Notes: generated by a model from the sequence alone, not told the origin. 64,000 nt of DNA from Diplonema japonicum (GCA_964019335.1 OZ025696.1:1-64000); one strand, 5' to 3'. Positions 1 through 10,054 are shown, counted from the stretch's first letter. Program-made: numbers and translations.

Positions 1-72
1 GGGTTTGCGGGTTTGCGGGTTTGCGGGTTTGCGGGTTTGCGGGTTTGCGGGTTTGCGGGTTTGCGGGTTTGC
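1..72. repeat. Nine perfect GGGTTTGC units (telomere-like)
   Basis: Nine exact 8-bp units, GGGTTTGC, fill the first 72 bases. The G-rich strand runs 5' to 3' into the window. A true left chromosome end would show the C-rich strand in this direction, so this is an internal or inverted telomere-like tract, or an unrelated microsatellite. It may extend beyond the window edge. Confidence 0.9.
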
Positions 73-176
73 AAAATAAATAAAAAGGGGGACTTGAGAA
101 AATAAATAAAAAGGGGGACTTGAGAAAATAAATAAAAAGGGGGACTTGAGAAAATAAATAAAAAGGGGGACTTGAG
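73..176. repeat. 26-bp tandem repeat, four copies
   Basis: Four head-to-tail copies of a 26-bp A-rich unit that ends in GGGGGACTTGAG directly follow the GGGTTTGC tract. Further copies appear at the junctions of the longer repeat near 512-555 and 892-935, so this unit is part of the larger repeat arrangement. Confidence 0.9.
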
Positions 177-203
177 AATGTTTTTTTTTTTTTTTTTTTT
201 TTT

Positions 204-466
204 CTTCAAAAGACACACAAGGCACGATAAATCTTAAGAGAAAATAAAAATGAGGGAGAATCAAAAAAGGGGAAAGGGGCAGAGTGACCAATGTCCATGC
301 GAAAAAGCATAGAGCGGGGGAAGAAGAAAATCAAAAACAGGAAAAACACATCACCACAAAAGAAAAAAGAAAAAAGAAAAAAAAAAAAAAAACGTCGACC
401 GAGATGGTTCCACTTCAAAAAGAAAAAGAAAAACAGTAAAAAGGGGTCACCTCCTCCTGCGAGTCG

Positions 467-519
<53 letters not shown>

Positions 520-845
520 GGGACTTGAGAAAATAAATAAAAAGGGGGACTTGAGAATGTTTTTTTTTTTTTTTTTTTTTTCTTCAAAAGACACACAAGG
601 CACGATAAATCTTAAGAGAAAATAAAAATGAGGGAGAATCAAAAAAGGGGAAAGGGGCAGAGTGACCAATGTCCATGCGAAAAAGCATAGAGCGGGGGAA
701 GAAGAAAATCAAAAACAGGAAAAACACATCACCACAAAAGAAAAAAGAAAAAAGAAAAAAAAAAAAAAAAACGTCGACCGAGATGGTTCCACTTCAAAAA
801 GAAAAAGAAAAACAGTAAAAAGGGGTCACCTCCTCCTGCGAGTCG

Positions 846-896
<51 letters not shown>

Positions 897-1362
897 GGGA
901 CTTGAGAAAATAAATAAAAAGGGGGACTTGAGAATGTTTTTTTTTTTTTTTTTTTTTCTTCAAAAGACACACAAGGCACGATAAATCTTAAGAGAAAATA
1001 AAAATATTCCAAAACAGACAATCAAGTTCCAACCTGGGAGGAAGGCATGGGTTTCTCTTTTTCTTTATGGGAGGGAGAGGGGAAGAAGAAAAATTCAAAA
1101 TTAAAAATCTCAAAAAAGGCTTAAAAGAAGAAGAGGCAAATTCAAAAACATACTAGGGAGGAATGAGTGGGGCAGGGGGTAAAATTTAGGAGGGGGAAAG
1201 AGGGAGAATCAAAAAAGGGGAAAGGGGCAGAGTGGCCAATGTCCATGCGAAAAAGCATAGAGCGGGGGAAGAAGAAAATCAAAAACAGGAAAAACACATC
1301 ACCACAAAAGAAAAAAGAAAAAAAAAAAAAAAAACGTCGACCGAGATGGTTCCACTTCAAAA
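204..1362. repeat. Subtelomere-like tandem repeat of about 377 bp
   Basis: The landmark CTTCAAAAGACACAC occurs at 204, 582 and 958, giving periods of 378 and 376 bp. Two full units are nearly identical, each with a long poly-A tract and a long poly-T tract. The third unit breaks off near 1005, is interrupted by about 195 bp of unrelated sequence, and resumes at 1201-1362. Reading frames here translate to Lys- or Phe-rich low complexity and are not genes. Confidence 0.85.
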
Positions 1363-1363
1363 T

Positions 1364-1423
1364 CTTGGATCCATTTTTTTTTTTTTTTTTTGTTTATAGT
1401 GTGTGTTGGGGGGGAGGGGATCC
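1364..1423. repeat. Direct repeat flanking a GC-rich block, copy 1
   Basis: A segment running from CTTGGATCCA through a T-tract and GTGTGTTGGGGG to GGGGATCC occurs here and again at 1931-1992. The two copies are direct repeats on either side of a GC-rich block. Confidence 0.8.
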
Positions 1424-1930
1424 TTTCGTTGAGCGGCGGGCAGGCCGACGGGCAAAACAACCCCCCCGGACGACGGCGACGACGGAAGACGGACGCAGCG
1501 GCAAACCCAGGCAGAGGCACAGGAGTATTAGAATCGTTGGTTGTGTCGGTCGTGGCTGCGGCAGGGGCGGCTGCAGCGGTCTCGGTTGCGGCAGGGGCGG
1601 CGGCGTTTGGGGCGGCAGGGTCGGCTGCGGCGTTCAGGGCGGCTGGGGCTGCTGCAGCAGTCGTGCGGCTGGGGCGGCCGTGGCTGTAGCAGGGGCGGCT
1701 GTTGCTCCTTGGTTGCGGCGGCCAAAACCGCGGTCTCTACTTGTGATTTTTTTATTTTATTATTTTTTTTTTCTAAAGGGGGGTGGGGGGATCTAGGGGC
1801 TGGGGGTGGGGATTCATACTGCCCAACCAGATAGTCTGGTTGGGTCGGCCCTGGCGTCGTGTGCAGCCTGGCGGCCTGTCGGGGTTCCTTCTCCCTGCGG
1901 TTTGCGCGGTCACCTCCTCTTGTGTTCCGT
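1424..1930. other. GC-rich degenerate GGCGGC-type low-complexity block
   Basis: Between the direct repeats lies sequence rich in GGC, GCGGCAGGGGCGG and related words, mainly at 1540-1740. It is far more GC-rich than its surroundings. It is open in several frames on both strands, giving Ala/Gly/Arg-rich translations with no recognisable domain. I see degenerate repeat DNA, not a supported gene. Confidence 0.6.
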
Positions 1931-2126
1931 CTTGGATCCATTTTTTATTTTTTTTATTTTTTTTTAAAGTGTGTGTTGGGGGGAGGGGATCCAATAAAGT
2001 ACAGAAACTGTAGCCACTTTCAACCTCCATCAAAAGCGATAGTATTTTGTCGTTCTCGAACTTTCGCCGTGTCACCGCAATGAGACTGCAAACCAGGAGC
2101 ATCATGATGGCAGCCTGAGACTTCAT
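1773..2126 (-). CDS. Possible truncated secreted-protein gene running into repeats
   Basis: From an ATG at 2126 the frame begins MKSQAAIMMLLVCSLIAV, which looks like a signal peptide, and continues for about 25 ordinary residues. It then enters the direct repeat near 1992 and becomes low-complexity sequence. A polypyrimidine stretch and AG lie shortly before the ATG, as at other genes in the window. I read it as the 5' end of a gene whose remainder was replaced by repeat DNA, or as a first exon. No family is recognised. Confidence 0.3.
   Translation of the reverse strand: MKSQAAIMMLLVCSLIAVTRRKFENDKILSLLMEVESGYSFCTLLDPLPPTHTLKKNKKNKKWIQDGTQEEVTAQTAGRRNPDRPPGCTRRQGRPNQTIWLGSMNPHPQPLDPPTPL
1931..1992. 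repeat. Direct repeat flanking a GC-rich block, copy 2
   Basis: Second copy of the segment at 1364-1423, with a longer, A-interrupted T-tract. The bases just before it (GGTCACCTCCTC) resemble the end of the 377-bp unit, so the whole 1-2 kb region shares repeat modules. Confidence 0.8.
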
Positions 2127-2408
2127 TCTTAAACTTCTTTTAATCTGAATGGTGGATCTTATTATGAGTTGCAAAAAAACAGGTGAAACAAAGATTATCG
2201 TTTACCGTAGAAAAAAAGAAAACATGGTAAGGTGCCAAGTCAAACGGCGGTGCACGACCACCACAGTCGGCTCTATCAAGTAGTGGGTTCTGTAGTCAAA
2301 CTTTTCGATATGTTGATCCCGTATCATTCGGGGTTCCTATTTTGCTCAAGCGATGACTTAAACTACGCTAGAAGCAACCATGTGCTCCCAACAACAACAG
2401 AAAGATAA

Positions 2409-2870
2409 TCACGTGTTCTTGTGGTAGTACTCAGCCATGCTGTTTCCGACTTGCTGAATTTTATGAGCGATGATCCTGCGCAGGAGGGGGTCAATGAGGC
2501 TTCCAGCACAACCACAAGGTGGTGTATAAGACATGGTGAGAGTCACATCAGTTCGTGTTGGGGTTTGGGCATCGATGCGGTAGGTGAAGAAAGAGTCTTT
2601 GAAAGGAGATGGCTGATCTCCTTTGTGGAGCCTCAGAACAATTTTCGATTTCTCCTCCCATTCTGTCACTGTCTCCTGCAAAGGGTCATTGTCCTTAGCC
2701 CCTTGGAACACCAACCTGCTTGCTCCTACTCCCATCTTCTTCTCACTCACAAATTGAACTTTTGTCACGTTCGGCACGTACTTATCAGCAAGACTCAAAT
2801 CCTGCAGCCGCCCCCACACTTTGTCGACGCTCTGATCAATCACTACCTTCGCTACTGCATTGCTAGGCAT
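2409..2870 (-). CDS. SRPBCC (START/Bet v 1-like) domain protein
   Basis: A 153-residue protein starting MPSNAVAKVVIDQS. It fits the polyketide cyclase/SRPBCC fold: an N-terminal strand plus 'VDKVWGRLQDL' helix, a string of strands including 'ETVTEWEEKSKIVLRL', and a C-terminal helix 'RIIAHKIQQVGNSMAEYY'. This fold forms a hydrophobic pocket that binds lipids or other small hydrophobic ligands. The length is typical for a single-domain member. The reading frame extends 38 codons further upstream but opens with TTG and is AT-rich and hydrophobic, so the ATG at 2870 was chosen. The ligand cannot be inferred. Confidence 0.75.
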   Translation of the reverse strand: MPSNAVAKVVIDQSVDKVWGRLQDLSLADKYVPNVTKVQFVSEKKMGVGASRLVFQGAKDNDPLQETVTEWEEKSKIVLRLHKGDQPSPFKDSFFTYRIDAQTPTRTDVTLTMSYTPPCGCAGSLIDPLLRRIIAHKIQQVGNSMAEYYHKNT

Positions 2871-3853
2871 GGGTATGGGTATGGTATGGGTTGAGGTCTT
2901 AAGTTTTGACAGTTTTTGTTTCCACAGCGGCAGATTTAAATAAAGAATTAAAGAATACAACTTAAAAAAAGCAAGAAAAAGCAAGAGGACAATAAGTTAT
3001 AGGTCTTTAAAAAAAAAGATCGGTAATTTGCACAGTAAAGTGGGAAAACGTTGCCTTTAAGAACACCCCGGACAGAAAATGGTCCGGCTCGACAAGCTCA
3101 GTCGCCGAAAAACTCCGACATTCCGGTTCTTTCATTTACGGTGAAAAGAAATTCAATAGTGTGTAGGACGAGGGGCTTGTGATACTCACTGGATATTAAA
3201 AAAACCGCCTTCTGGACAACTTCCTCTCCCGTAGGCCACTACAATGAAGTAATTCTTATTGAGCCGCGACAGTTGAGGGGTCGAAAAAAAAAAGATCCCG
3301 GATTTAATATTGATATTTACACTGCATCTTCTGCTTGGTCGGTCTCTCAACCATATCGACAGGGTAGTGTAGAAAAGTGCTTAGAAATATAAATAAAAAA
3401 TAAAAAATAAAAAATAAAAAAAAAGGAGAAAAAAAAAGAGAAAGCAAGGCCAGCTGAAGAGTCTCAATCTATTGATCGAACCTTTCTGCTGTGGTGGCCT
3501 TCGGCCCCTTGTTCACCCTCCTCGGTTGAACCTAGGTATAAAACCCTCAAAATAAACTCATATTAACATGCAGACTCCTAAAGCGAAAGCCGCATGCCCT
3601 AAAAGGGAGGGGGTATGGTCAGTACTAGGCATCTCTCAGTTTTGATCTAATCTTGCGAGATCTCTTCAGGCAAGTAGCACCCTTCATTGGCTCCCACTAG
3701 TGTCCCAGCAGGTATGGAGAGTACTTTTCCCGACCACGGTCTCCGCATTTGCTCTGTGGACAAGGTTATTCTGTTAAAAGCGAAGACTCACACTTCTTCT
3801 TTCTTCTTCCCTTTACTGCCTTCTCACACGATGAAATGTGATGTCACGTGCGC
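2871..3853. other. Intergenic, A/T-rich, no gene seen
   Basis: About 980 bp with several A-runs, including AAATAAAAAATAAAAAATAA near 3400. Small plus-strand frames near 3687-3905 have no recognisable motif and overlap the end of the next gene. I checked both strands for tRNA-like T-arms and found none. Confidence 0.6.
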
Positions 3854-4987
3854 TTATTCTTCCTCAGCACCATGCCCACGTAGCATGTCTGAGATCTCCT
3901 TGTAGCCCTCACGCACGGCCAGACGCAGGGGGCGGAGCCCACGGGAGTCTTTGATATTAGGATCAGCACCATGACTGAGGAGGAGCTGCACAATGGCAGG
4001 ATGATTGAGACGAACAGCAAGGCAGAGCGCACTGTCCCGGTTGCTGTCCCAAAGGTTGACGTCTGCCTTCAGGTCAAGAAGAACCTGCACTATCTCCACG
4101 CGAGTGTGCGTAGTAGCCGAGTGCAGGAGTGAGTCGCCGTAGCAGTTGAGGAAGTCAGGGTTGTCCACGTGATACAGAAATAATCTTACTATGGCAGTGT
4201 ACCCTTTGCTCACAGCAACGAATAAGGGCGATAGACCTATTCTGTTCCTCACGGTAATGTCAGCATTCTTCTGAAGCATGATCTGCACTACGTCGTGTAA
4301 GCCTTTGTCCACAGCGTCGTGCAGGGGGTACCCCCACATTGGGTCTTTATAGCTCATGTTTGCTCCGAGTTCGATCAACATTTTTGCTATCTCTGGGTGA
4401 CCTTTATTCACTGCCTGGCCGAGTGGCATGTGCTTATGATCATCGTCACTTGTAGTCGTCGACACACGTTCTGCGATTGTCCACTGAAGCGTACCGAGGT
4501 CGCTCTTTAACAAGAACTCTGCACAACCTATAAGCCCGAACTCTACTGCTTTACAAAAGGCTTTCTGCACGCCTTCCATGGATCTGATCGCATCAGCGTC
4601 GCACAACAGCTTCAGTATCTCCATATACTTACAGTCAAGGCTAGCTGGATCTCGTTGGCCACCGCCAAACCTTATAGTCAAGGCTTGCTTGATCTCGGTG
4701 GCCATTACCGCCAAATCGCCATGACTCCAATTAAGCTCCTTCAACTGCATCTCAGCCCTCGGCTTCCTTCCCATCTCCACCGTCACTTCGCTTTGGTCCT
4801 CAAAGGGATACGCGTCCACCCTTGCTTCGTCATCAAGTTCCACGCCGTCAAAGGTTAGCATTAACTGCTCTGTGGCAAGTTTGGAAGCTGCTGCAGCGGC
4901 TGCCTTCACATCTCGAATAGATTCGGAGGCCATAGCATCGACGGCGATGGTCCGCGAGGGGAACTTCACCTGCAAAGTGACTGACAT
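3854..4987 (-). CDS. Ubiquitin-like domain plus ankyrin repeat protein
   Basis: A 377-residue protein. Residues 1-72 look like a ubiquitin-like beta-grasp: 'MSVTLQVKFPSRTIAVD', then helix 'ESIRDVKAAAAAASKLATEQ', then 'LMLTFDGVELDDEARVDAY' and 'SEVTVEM'. About six ankyrin repeats follow from near residue 180, with typical cores such as 'GQAVNKGHPEIAKMLIELGA' and 'AVRLNHPAIVQLLLSHGA'. Such proteins usually act as protein-binding adaptors, sometimes linked to ubiquitin pathways. The stop of the next gene (5066) is only 78 bp upstream of this ATG, and a CCAG acceptor lies 7 nt before it. It is a tandem paralogue of the gene at 5066-5911. Confidence 0.85.
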   Translation of the reverse strand: MSVTLQVKFPSRTIAVDAMASESIRDVKAAAAAASKLATEQLMLTFDGVELDDEARVDAYPFEDQSEVTVEMGRKPRAEMQLKELNWSHGDLAVMATEIKQALTIRFGGGQRDPASLDCKYMEILKLLCDADAIRSMEGVQKAFCKAVEFGLIGCAEFLLKSDLGTLQWTIAERVSTTTSDDDHKHMPLGQAVNKGHPEIAKMLIELGANMSYKDPMWGYPLHDAVDKGLHDVVQIMLQKNADITVRNRIGLSPLFVAVSKGYTAIVRLFLYHVDNPDFLNCYGDSLLHSATTHTRVEIVQVLLDLKADVNLWDSNRDSALCLAVRLNHPAIVQLLLSHGADPNIKDSRGLRPLRLAVREGYKEISDMLRGHGAEEE

Positions 4988-5065
4988 AAAGCTCCTGGCA
5001 TGGTATTAAAACATGCACGAAAAACTAATATCGAAAGATAAAATAGTTGAGGTCTGTGAACAGCA

Positions 5066-5911
5066 TCAATCAAGATTCTGCGCAGGCGCCCTACCTTCTT
5101 TGTTCTTTGCGGATTGGTCAGCACCTTGTTCGACGAGATAATTATAGACGTCAGTGAACGGGTATTGGTGATGTAGGGGGGTGTCTCCGTGGACATCGGC
5201 TGCGTTGACGTCGGCGCCTTCTGTGACCAGTACCATGGCGACCTCGATGCAAGTGACAGTATGGAGGGGAGTGCTCCCATTGTTGTCACAAGTGGACACA
5301 TCGGCACCTACTGAGATGAGGTACTCAGTCTTCTTCACCATCATGGGATAGGCGGCAATTCCTACGAGCGGCGTTATTCCCATGGAGTTCCTTGCATTAA
5401 TGTCAGCTCCATACTTCACAAGCAAAGCTGTCACTGCTGTTGAAGCGAAAGTGCAGTTGTGTAACATGGTATTTCCATCCGCGTCGCTGAGTTTGAGAAT
5501 GTCAGGCTCTACGGTTAGGAACAGCAGCAGTCCCTTCTCGATCGCCTCAATTTCTTCATCAAAATCAACAGAATCGATCTCATCATCACTATCAACCTCA
5601 AAACCGTTTAAGAACAACTCGAGCCCTTGGAAATCTGCTGTTTTCCCCATCGCCTGTATTTTCTTCCGCGCCTGCGCTGCCTTGTCCACTATCAGCACCA
5701 CCTCGCAACCATCGGAAAAACAATAATCTTGCATCTTCATGTTCATGTCCCGCAGCACAATTCCGTCATATAACATCTCAAACATCCCTTCCTCAACTTC
5801 GCACACACGGGCGGCTGTTGCACGAAGCTCTTTTGCAGTCCCTTTCCCCTCCATCTCTACAGGGACCGTTGCATACTTGCCCTCTACACGCAAAAAAAGC
5901 TCTATCGACAT
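5066..5911 (-). CDS. Ubiquitin-like domain plus ankyrin repeat protein (paralogue)
   Basis: A 281-residue protein from ATG 5911 (MSIELFLRVEGKYATVPVEM). The N-terminus is ubiquitin-like: 'TAKELRATAARVCEVEE', 'FEMLYDGIVLRDMNMKMQDY', 'CEVVLIVD'. An acidic linker (DSDDEIDSVDFDEEIE) and four or five ankyrin repeats follow, for example 'TALLVKYGADINARNSMGIT' and 'AMVLVTEGADVNAADVHGDT'. It shares order and layout with the next gene downstream and is probably a tandem duplicate, although the sequences have diverged. An 18-codon in-frame extension upstream is less likely. The fucosyltransferase-like gene ends 111 bp upstream. Confidence 0.85.
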   Translation of the reverse strand: MSIELFLRVEGKYATVPVEMEGKGTAKELRATAARVCEVEEGMFEMLYDGIVLRDMNMKMQDYCFSDGCEVVLIVDKAAQARKKIQAMGKTADFQGLELFLNGFEVDSDDEIDSVDFDEEIEAIEKGLLLFLTVEPDILKLSDADGNTMLHNCTFASTAVTALLVKYGADINARNSMGITPLVGIAAYPMMVKKTEYLISVGADVSTCDNNGSTPLHTVTCIEVAMVLVTEGADVNAADVHGDTPLHHQYPFTDVYNYLVEQGADQSAKNKEGRAPAQNLD

Positions 5912-6022
5912 TCTTGTGATAAGCTGTGAGTGAATGATAAGGTGCTTTGAATACAAAACCATCAAAGAAGAATTAATAAAATAATTAGCGAAGAATGCCT
6001 TTAATTAAAAATGTGTAAATGC

Positions 6023-8224
6023 TCAAAAACCCCAGCAGCCAAGCTTACTCACATGTTCTCCTGCTGAAGGATTACTGATCATGTGGGTAGAGGAAAGGTT
6101 ACTTCGAGTGCGATAAGCGTTAAGAAATCCAGAAAAGCTACTATCCGAGTTGACTGCGATGTGATGAGAAGCTGTACGGGAGACCTCCCAATCAACGGCA
6201 GCACGAACCTCAAACGGCCAGCCTGACTCCTCTGGATGGGCTTGGCTCTTGTGGATTAAAATAAATGTGCTGTTGAGATCCGCCAAAACAGGGTCATCCA
6301 TGTTTATGTCAGAAGCCAAATACACGTGCGTTGCATCAGGGGCGGCAGCAAGAACTGCCTGTCTGAACACTGCTACTTGATCCTCAGTAATACTGCACTG
6401 CCATCTGCGTAAGTGAATAGACACCCAGTACTTCGGTTTTGGGAGAAGCTTCACTACTTCGTTCACCCTTCTTCTAATCAACCAGTTTGGCCTCAATGCC
6501 GCCATTGCCATGTTGCACCCGTCCTCTCCGAATTCTTGGCACACTTCTAGGCGTCTGCTGTAAACCACTGTGCATAAACTTAGCATCCTAGTCTTGTCCA
6601 GTTCAATTAGCTTAGTATCGGGTGAATCATCTATGTCTGACGGATACGCCTCCATCACTTCCCCTACGCTCATCCCACGCAACCGCTTGAGCGAGTCGGT
6701 CCGCAGTCGTATCTTCAGATCCTCCCTTTCTGTACTCATAAAGTTCGTTACGTTGGACACATTTGCTGCGACGCCCATACCGAAGTCCGGCCTCCTCACA
6801 CACAAGCCGTACCCGTGGACAGTGTCGTAGAAGTGGTCCTTGTCCCATAAGGCCCATATTCCGTAGTTCCTTCCCTTAACCATACCCGAGTGGTAGTCAT
6901 CCGCCATCATGTGCCATTTAGTCATTCCAGCATACGACTGAGGGATCGCAGGCGGTTCCTCTAAGTCGGTGCCCCACAGCAGAGAGAATAGGATTGCGTT
7001 GACTATGTGCTCGCGTTGATTGTTCAGACCGCCTCTGATGTCGGTGGTGGAGCGGAAGACGACGCTGCTGCTGTTGCATGCAATGTCCGTGTCTAATATC
7101 TGCTTCGACGGGCGCACAACACGCTTCGGAACGTCCAGAAGGTTGGACACACGACATTGCTTCAAAAGCCTCTCCGGGAAAAGCCTCGCTGCATCCAAAT
7201 ATCGCTCCGTTTCCAGCGTGAAGCTGTCAGCCAGAAGCTTCGTTGGAGGATACACTAAGCCCATTATCTCAGCAGACCGCTTGCTCTGGCAGGAACCCCT
7301 CACTATTTGTGCCATGTACCATGACCGAGAAAACAGCGCTGGCAGGTGGCTCCACCCTGTTTGTAGGTAGTCAGGGCACTCAATGTCACTCGAAGATTCA
7401 TTCTGCGGCATAAAGGAAACATGGATAGGGTGCGTCAGCTGGGCCTCTATGCTGCTGAAGATCTGTGCGAACGTTGCATTTGGGAGGGGTGGTGTGTTTA
7501 AGGACGACACAAACACAAGTGGCATTCCAGTTAAAGACACAGCGTGGTGCTTCTCTCCTTGCGGGGACATGCCAGACGAGTTCGTGATCTTCACAAGGCC
7601 TTTGATATCGTTCTCAAAGAGCAGCTTTCGGACATCTTCGCTCTCCACTTCAAAACTCAGTACGACGTCGAAGAGCCAACGGTGCTTCAGCACACTCAGC
7701 CATTTCGCCAAGGCAGCAATGTTGCTACTGTTGCTTGTGCTTTCGCCTGACAGTCCCCGTGCCAGCACCAGAGAAAACCATGGGTGTCCTGCTGCGGAGA
7801 GACGATGTTTCCTCGCATTTTGGAATGCATGGAGGCAGATGTCTTCCCACGATGTTGGGCAGTTGCGAACTTTGAGCACCTTTAATCGACGTTTCCTCAA
7901 GACACGCGGACTGCGCTGCAAACCCAGAACAGGAAGATTGGGTGTCCGCAATTTGTGGGGGGGCAAAGGGATAAGAGCTGCACGCAGCAGATTTGGAATC
8001 TTCTTTGGAGATAGTTTTGGCTTCAACATTTGTGGTGCCTTCTGGAGGGCTCTTGGAGGAGGCAGTAGCGGCGGCGACGGAGACGGCGATGGTGTGGTAT
8101 CATTATGGAGTAAAGCGGCAACAGGCACATACTCTGTTTCATAATTCCTAAAAACCAGTAGCAACATGCTTGCTAGGCACGAACTCAACAGCACATTCCT
8201 AATTAACACCAAAGGGGGTGACAT
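6023..8224 (-). CDS. Type II membrane protein, O-fucosyltransferase-like
   Basis: A 733-residue protein from ATG 8224. A short cytosolic tail and one membrane segment (residues about 8-26, 'IRNVLLSSCLASMLLLVF') are followed by a Pro/Ser/basic stem. The C-terminal half carries the fucosyltransferase signatures 'RGGLNNQREHIVNAI' (compare GG-x-NNQR), 'VSIHLRR' (HLRR-x motif) and 'HHIAVNSDSSFSGFL' near the C-terminus. This is the layout of Golgi or ER GDP-fucose protein O-fucosyltransferase relatives. There are many N-glycosylation sequons. A further 52 codons are open upstream, but they add basic and hydrophobic residues and have no support. Donor and acceptor specificity are not visible; plant-type putative O-fucosyltransferases share the same motifs. 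Confidence 0.7.
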   Translation of the reverse strand: MSPPLVLIRNVLLSSCLASMLLLVFRNYETEYVPVAALLHNDTTPSPSPSPPLLPPPRALQKAPQMLKPKLSPKKIPNLLRAALIPLPPHKLRTPNLPVLGLQRSPRVLRKRRLKVLKVRNCPTSWEDICLHAFQNARKHRLSAAGHPWFSLVLARGLSGESTSNSSNIAALAKWLSVLKHRWLFDVVLSFEVESEDVRKLLFENDIKGLVKITNSSGMSPQGEKHHAVSLTGMPLVFVSSLNTPPLPNATFAQIFSSIEAQLTHPIHVSFMPQNESSSDIECPDYLQTGWSHLPALFSRSWYMAQIVRGSCQSKRSAEIMGLVYPPTKLLADSFTLETERYLDAARLFPERLLKQCRVSNLLDVPKRVVRPSKQILDTDIACNSSSVVFRSTTDIRGGLNNQREHIVNAILFSLLWGTDLEEPPAIPQSYAGMTKWHMMADDYHSGMVKGRNYGIWALWDKDHFYDTVHGYGLCVRRPDFGMGVAANVSNVTNFMSTEREDLKIRLRTDSLKRLRGMSVGEVMEAYPSDIDDSPDTKLIELDKTRMLSLCTVVYSRRLEVCQEFGEDGCNMAMAALRPNWLIRRRVNEVVKLLPKPKYWVSIHLRRWQCSITEDQVAVFRQAVLAAAPDATHVYLASDINMDDPVLADLNSTFILIHKSQAHPEESGWPFEVRAAVDWEVSRTASHHIAVNSDSSFSGFLNAYRTRSNLSSTHMISNPSAGEHVSKLGCWGF

Positions 8225-8518
8225 AGCTGTTTGTGATTTAACTTCTGCCTCGGTAATAAAACTAGTACGAACTAATAATGCTAGGGTGAAATTGAAAAGC
8301 CTTAATGCCCCTTTTAAGTCGAGCCTCCCCGAAAATCTTTTACATCCCTCGGAAGGGCTTGAGAAAAACCATCTCGCCAACCTTTGGAAAGATTTTCGAA
8401 ATCTTCCTAAAATTCCCTCTAAGCCCTTAGAGCAAGTTCAGGATTAACCAGACGGATCTTAGAGATATGGGGCGTAAAAAAAGCTGTTGTCACGGAGAGT
8501 GTTTAATCGGAATTGCTG

Positions 8519-10054
8519 CTAATTCACTAACGGCCGCTCTTCATCAACGTCTGTTTCTGAGTCGGTTTCACGGTCGGTTTTCTCGGCATTAATACACTCC
8601 GAGCGTTTCTTAGCCGCTATGACGAGCTTATCCCAGTCACTATACCATATTACAACCCAAGAGACGGTAGCACACACAGCATAACCGCACACACACACGA
8701 AGAGCATGCCGTTCAGCTTATAGCCTAACTTGTACACAGCCAGAGCTGAAAAAGGGATGTTCAAGAACCACGCAGAGGACCCGATGATCGCTGCCCCCAA
8801 GCCAGGCCGTCCTTGCCCGTCCATCACAAAAAGCGCTACGACTCCCGTGTTGAGCAGCGGGATGGCCAGAGCAAGCAGCCAACACATATCCCTCACGGTG
8901 CGTACTATGTCATCGTCACTGGTGAAGATGCGCCCCACGTAATCACGAAACAAGAATATACTCAAACCGCACACGCTTGAGATAGCGGATATCATGGTCG
9001 TCCCGTACTTGATTGCCTTGAAGTTCAAATCGAGATTCCCGGACCCAATGTGCTGTGCCACCCGAATATTAATGGCCTTGCAAAACCCCATAGATGCGCC
9101 TGCCAGCTGCATCCACAATGCGCCTGATGCAGACCACGCGGCGATGTCGGTGGTCCCCATGTGTGCTGTAAATATCGTCAAGAGCTGGAACTGCCCTTCT
9201 TCCACCAAAGCTCCTATGGCTGTTGGTATGCACAGCATAAGGTACTCCTTCATGCGCGACCATTTCACAGCAGCAGACCATGACAGACCGTCCCAGTAGT
9301 CAGCATGGTACTTCTTGTAATACATGAAACCCAAGAACATGGCAAGCTGGCCTATCATGGCCACAGCCGAACCTACCGCGGCACCGACGTACCCCATGCC
9401 ACCCCACGAAGTGCCCGGTATGCCATTGATGAACAAAACGTTAAAGCCCAAGGAGAGGAGAAGCGCAAGACCTGATGAGATCATAGCAGGCTTCGTAATC
9501 CCCAAAGCGCCGTAGTATTGTTCCATAGCATACTCCATACCAATCAGGTAGTACAGGGGAATAGAGTACCGTGCGTACCGCTGGCCGTCCTTTGACAGAT
9601 CATGGTCCATGCCCATTCCTTTTAGCACTGTGTCTGTGAGGAACCACCATGAAATGAAGACAGGCACAATAACCGCTGTGTACACAATAAAGCCTGCCTG
9701 AAGCCAAATACCGGCAAGTTTCTTATTCCCGGCTCCAATGGCCTGCGAACACACCGTGTTTAATGTGTTAAGTGTGCTGAGAGCCAATGTCTGCGTTAGT
9801 GACATGAATGCTTGCCCCAAGCTGACAGATGCCATGGCGTCCTTTCCGCATATCAGCCCAATGCACGCCACGTTGATGAGCGCAGACGACCCAACGAACA
9901 TGTCACTCAGTGCCATCGGCCATGCCAGACTCCAAAGAGTCTTCCACTCGTCATCTCGCCACCATTTCATATTCCTATATTCTAAGACAGTAAGTACCAG
10001 TAGGGACAGCGAAATAGCAGTTTCTTTTATAATGGGTGAGAGACAAAAGAGCAT
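8519..10054 (-). CDS. MATE family multidrug/toxin efflux transporter
   Basis: A 511-residue polytopic protein with about 12 hydrophobic segments. The first transmembrane region, 'LWSLAWPMALSDMFVGSSALINVACIG', followed by 'SVSLGQAFMSLTQTLALS' and 'LNTVCSQAIGAGNKKLAGIW', is the diagnostic start of eukaryotic MATE proteins. MATE carriers exchange cationic or organic substrates for H+ or Na+ at the plasma or vacuolar membrane. Length fits the family. The C-terminus is an acidic, polar cytosolic tail. The start at 10054 lies 6 nt after a strong polypyrimidine-TTAG; an internal ATG at 9970 (MKWWRDDEW) would give a more usual N-terminus. The upstream gene stops only 56 bp away. Confidence 0.9.
   Translation of the reverse strand: MLFCLSPIIKETAISLSLLVLTVLEYRNMKWWRDDEWKTLWSLAWPMALSDMFVGSSALINVACIGLICGKDAMASVSLGQAFMSLTQTLALSTLNTLNTVCSQAIGAGNKKLAGIWLQAGFIVYTAVIVPVFISWWFLTDTVLKGMGMDHDLSKDGQRYARYSIPLYYLIGMEYAMEQYYGALGITKPAMISSGLALLLSLGFNVLFINGIPGTSWGGMGYVGAAVGSAVAMIGQLAMFLGFMYYKKYHADYWDGLSWSAAVKWSRMKEYLMLCIPTAIGALVEEGQFQLLTIFTAHMGTTDIAAWSASGALWMQLAGASMGFCKAINIRVAQHIGSGNLDLNFKAIKYGTTMISAISSVCGLSIFLFRDYVGRIFTSDDDIVRTVRDMCWLLALAIPLLNTGVVALFVMDGQGRPGLGAAIIGSSAWFLNIPFSALAVYKLGYKLNGMLFVCVCGYAVCATVSWVVIWYSDWDKLVIAAKKRSECINAEKTDRETDSETDVDEERPLVN

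Noticed and set aside
1-72. True chromosome end
   Set aside because: The G-rich strand runs into the sequence; a left telomere would show the C-rich strand here.
7383-8144. 253-codon plus-strand frame
   Set aside because: It is the antisense shadow of the fucosyltransferase-like gene, with no features of its own. Similar shadows at 23857-24435 and 57377-58393 were rejected for the same reason.
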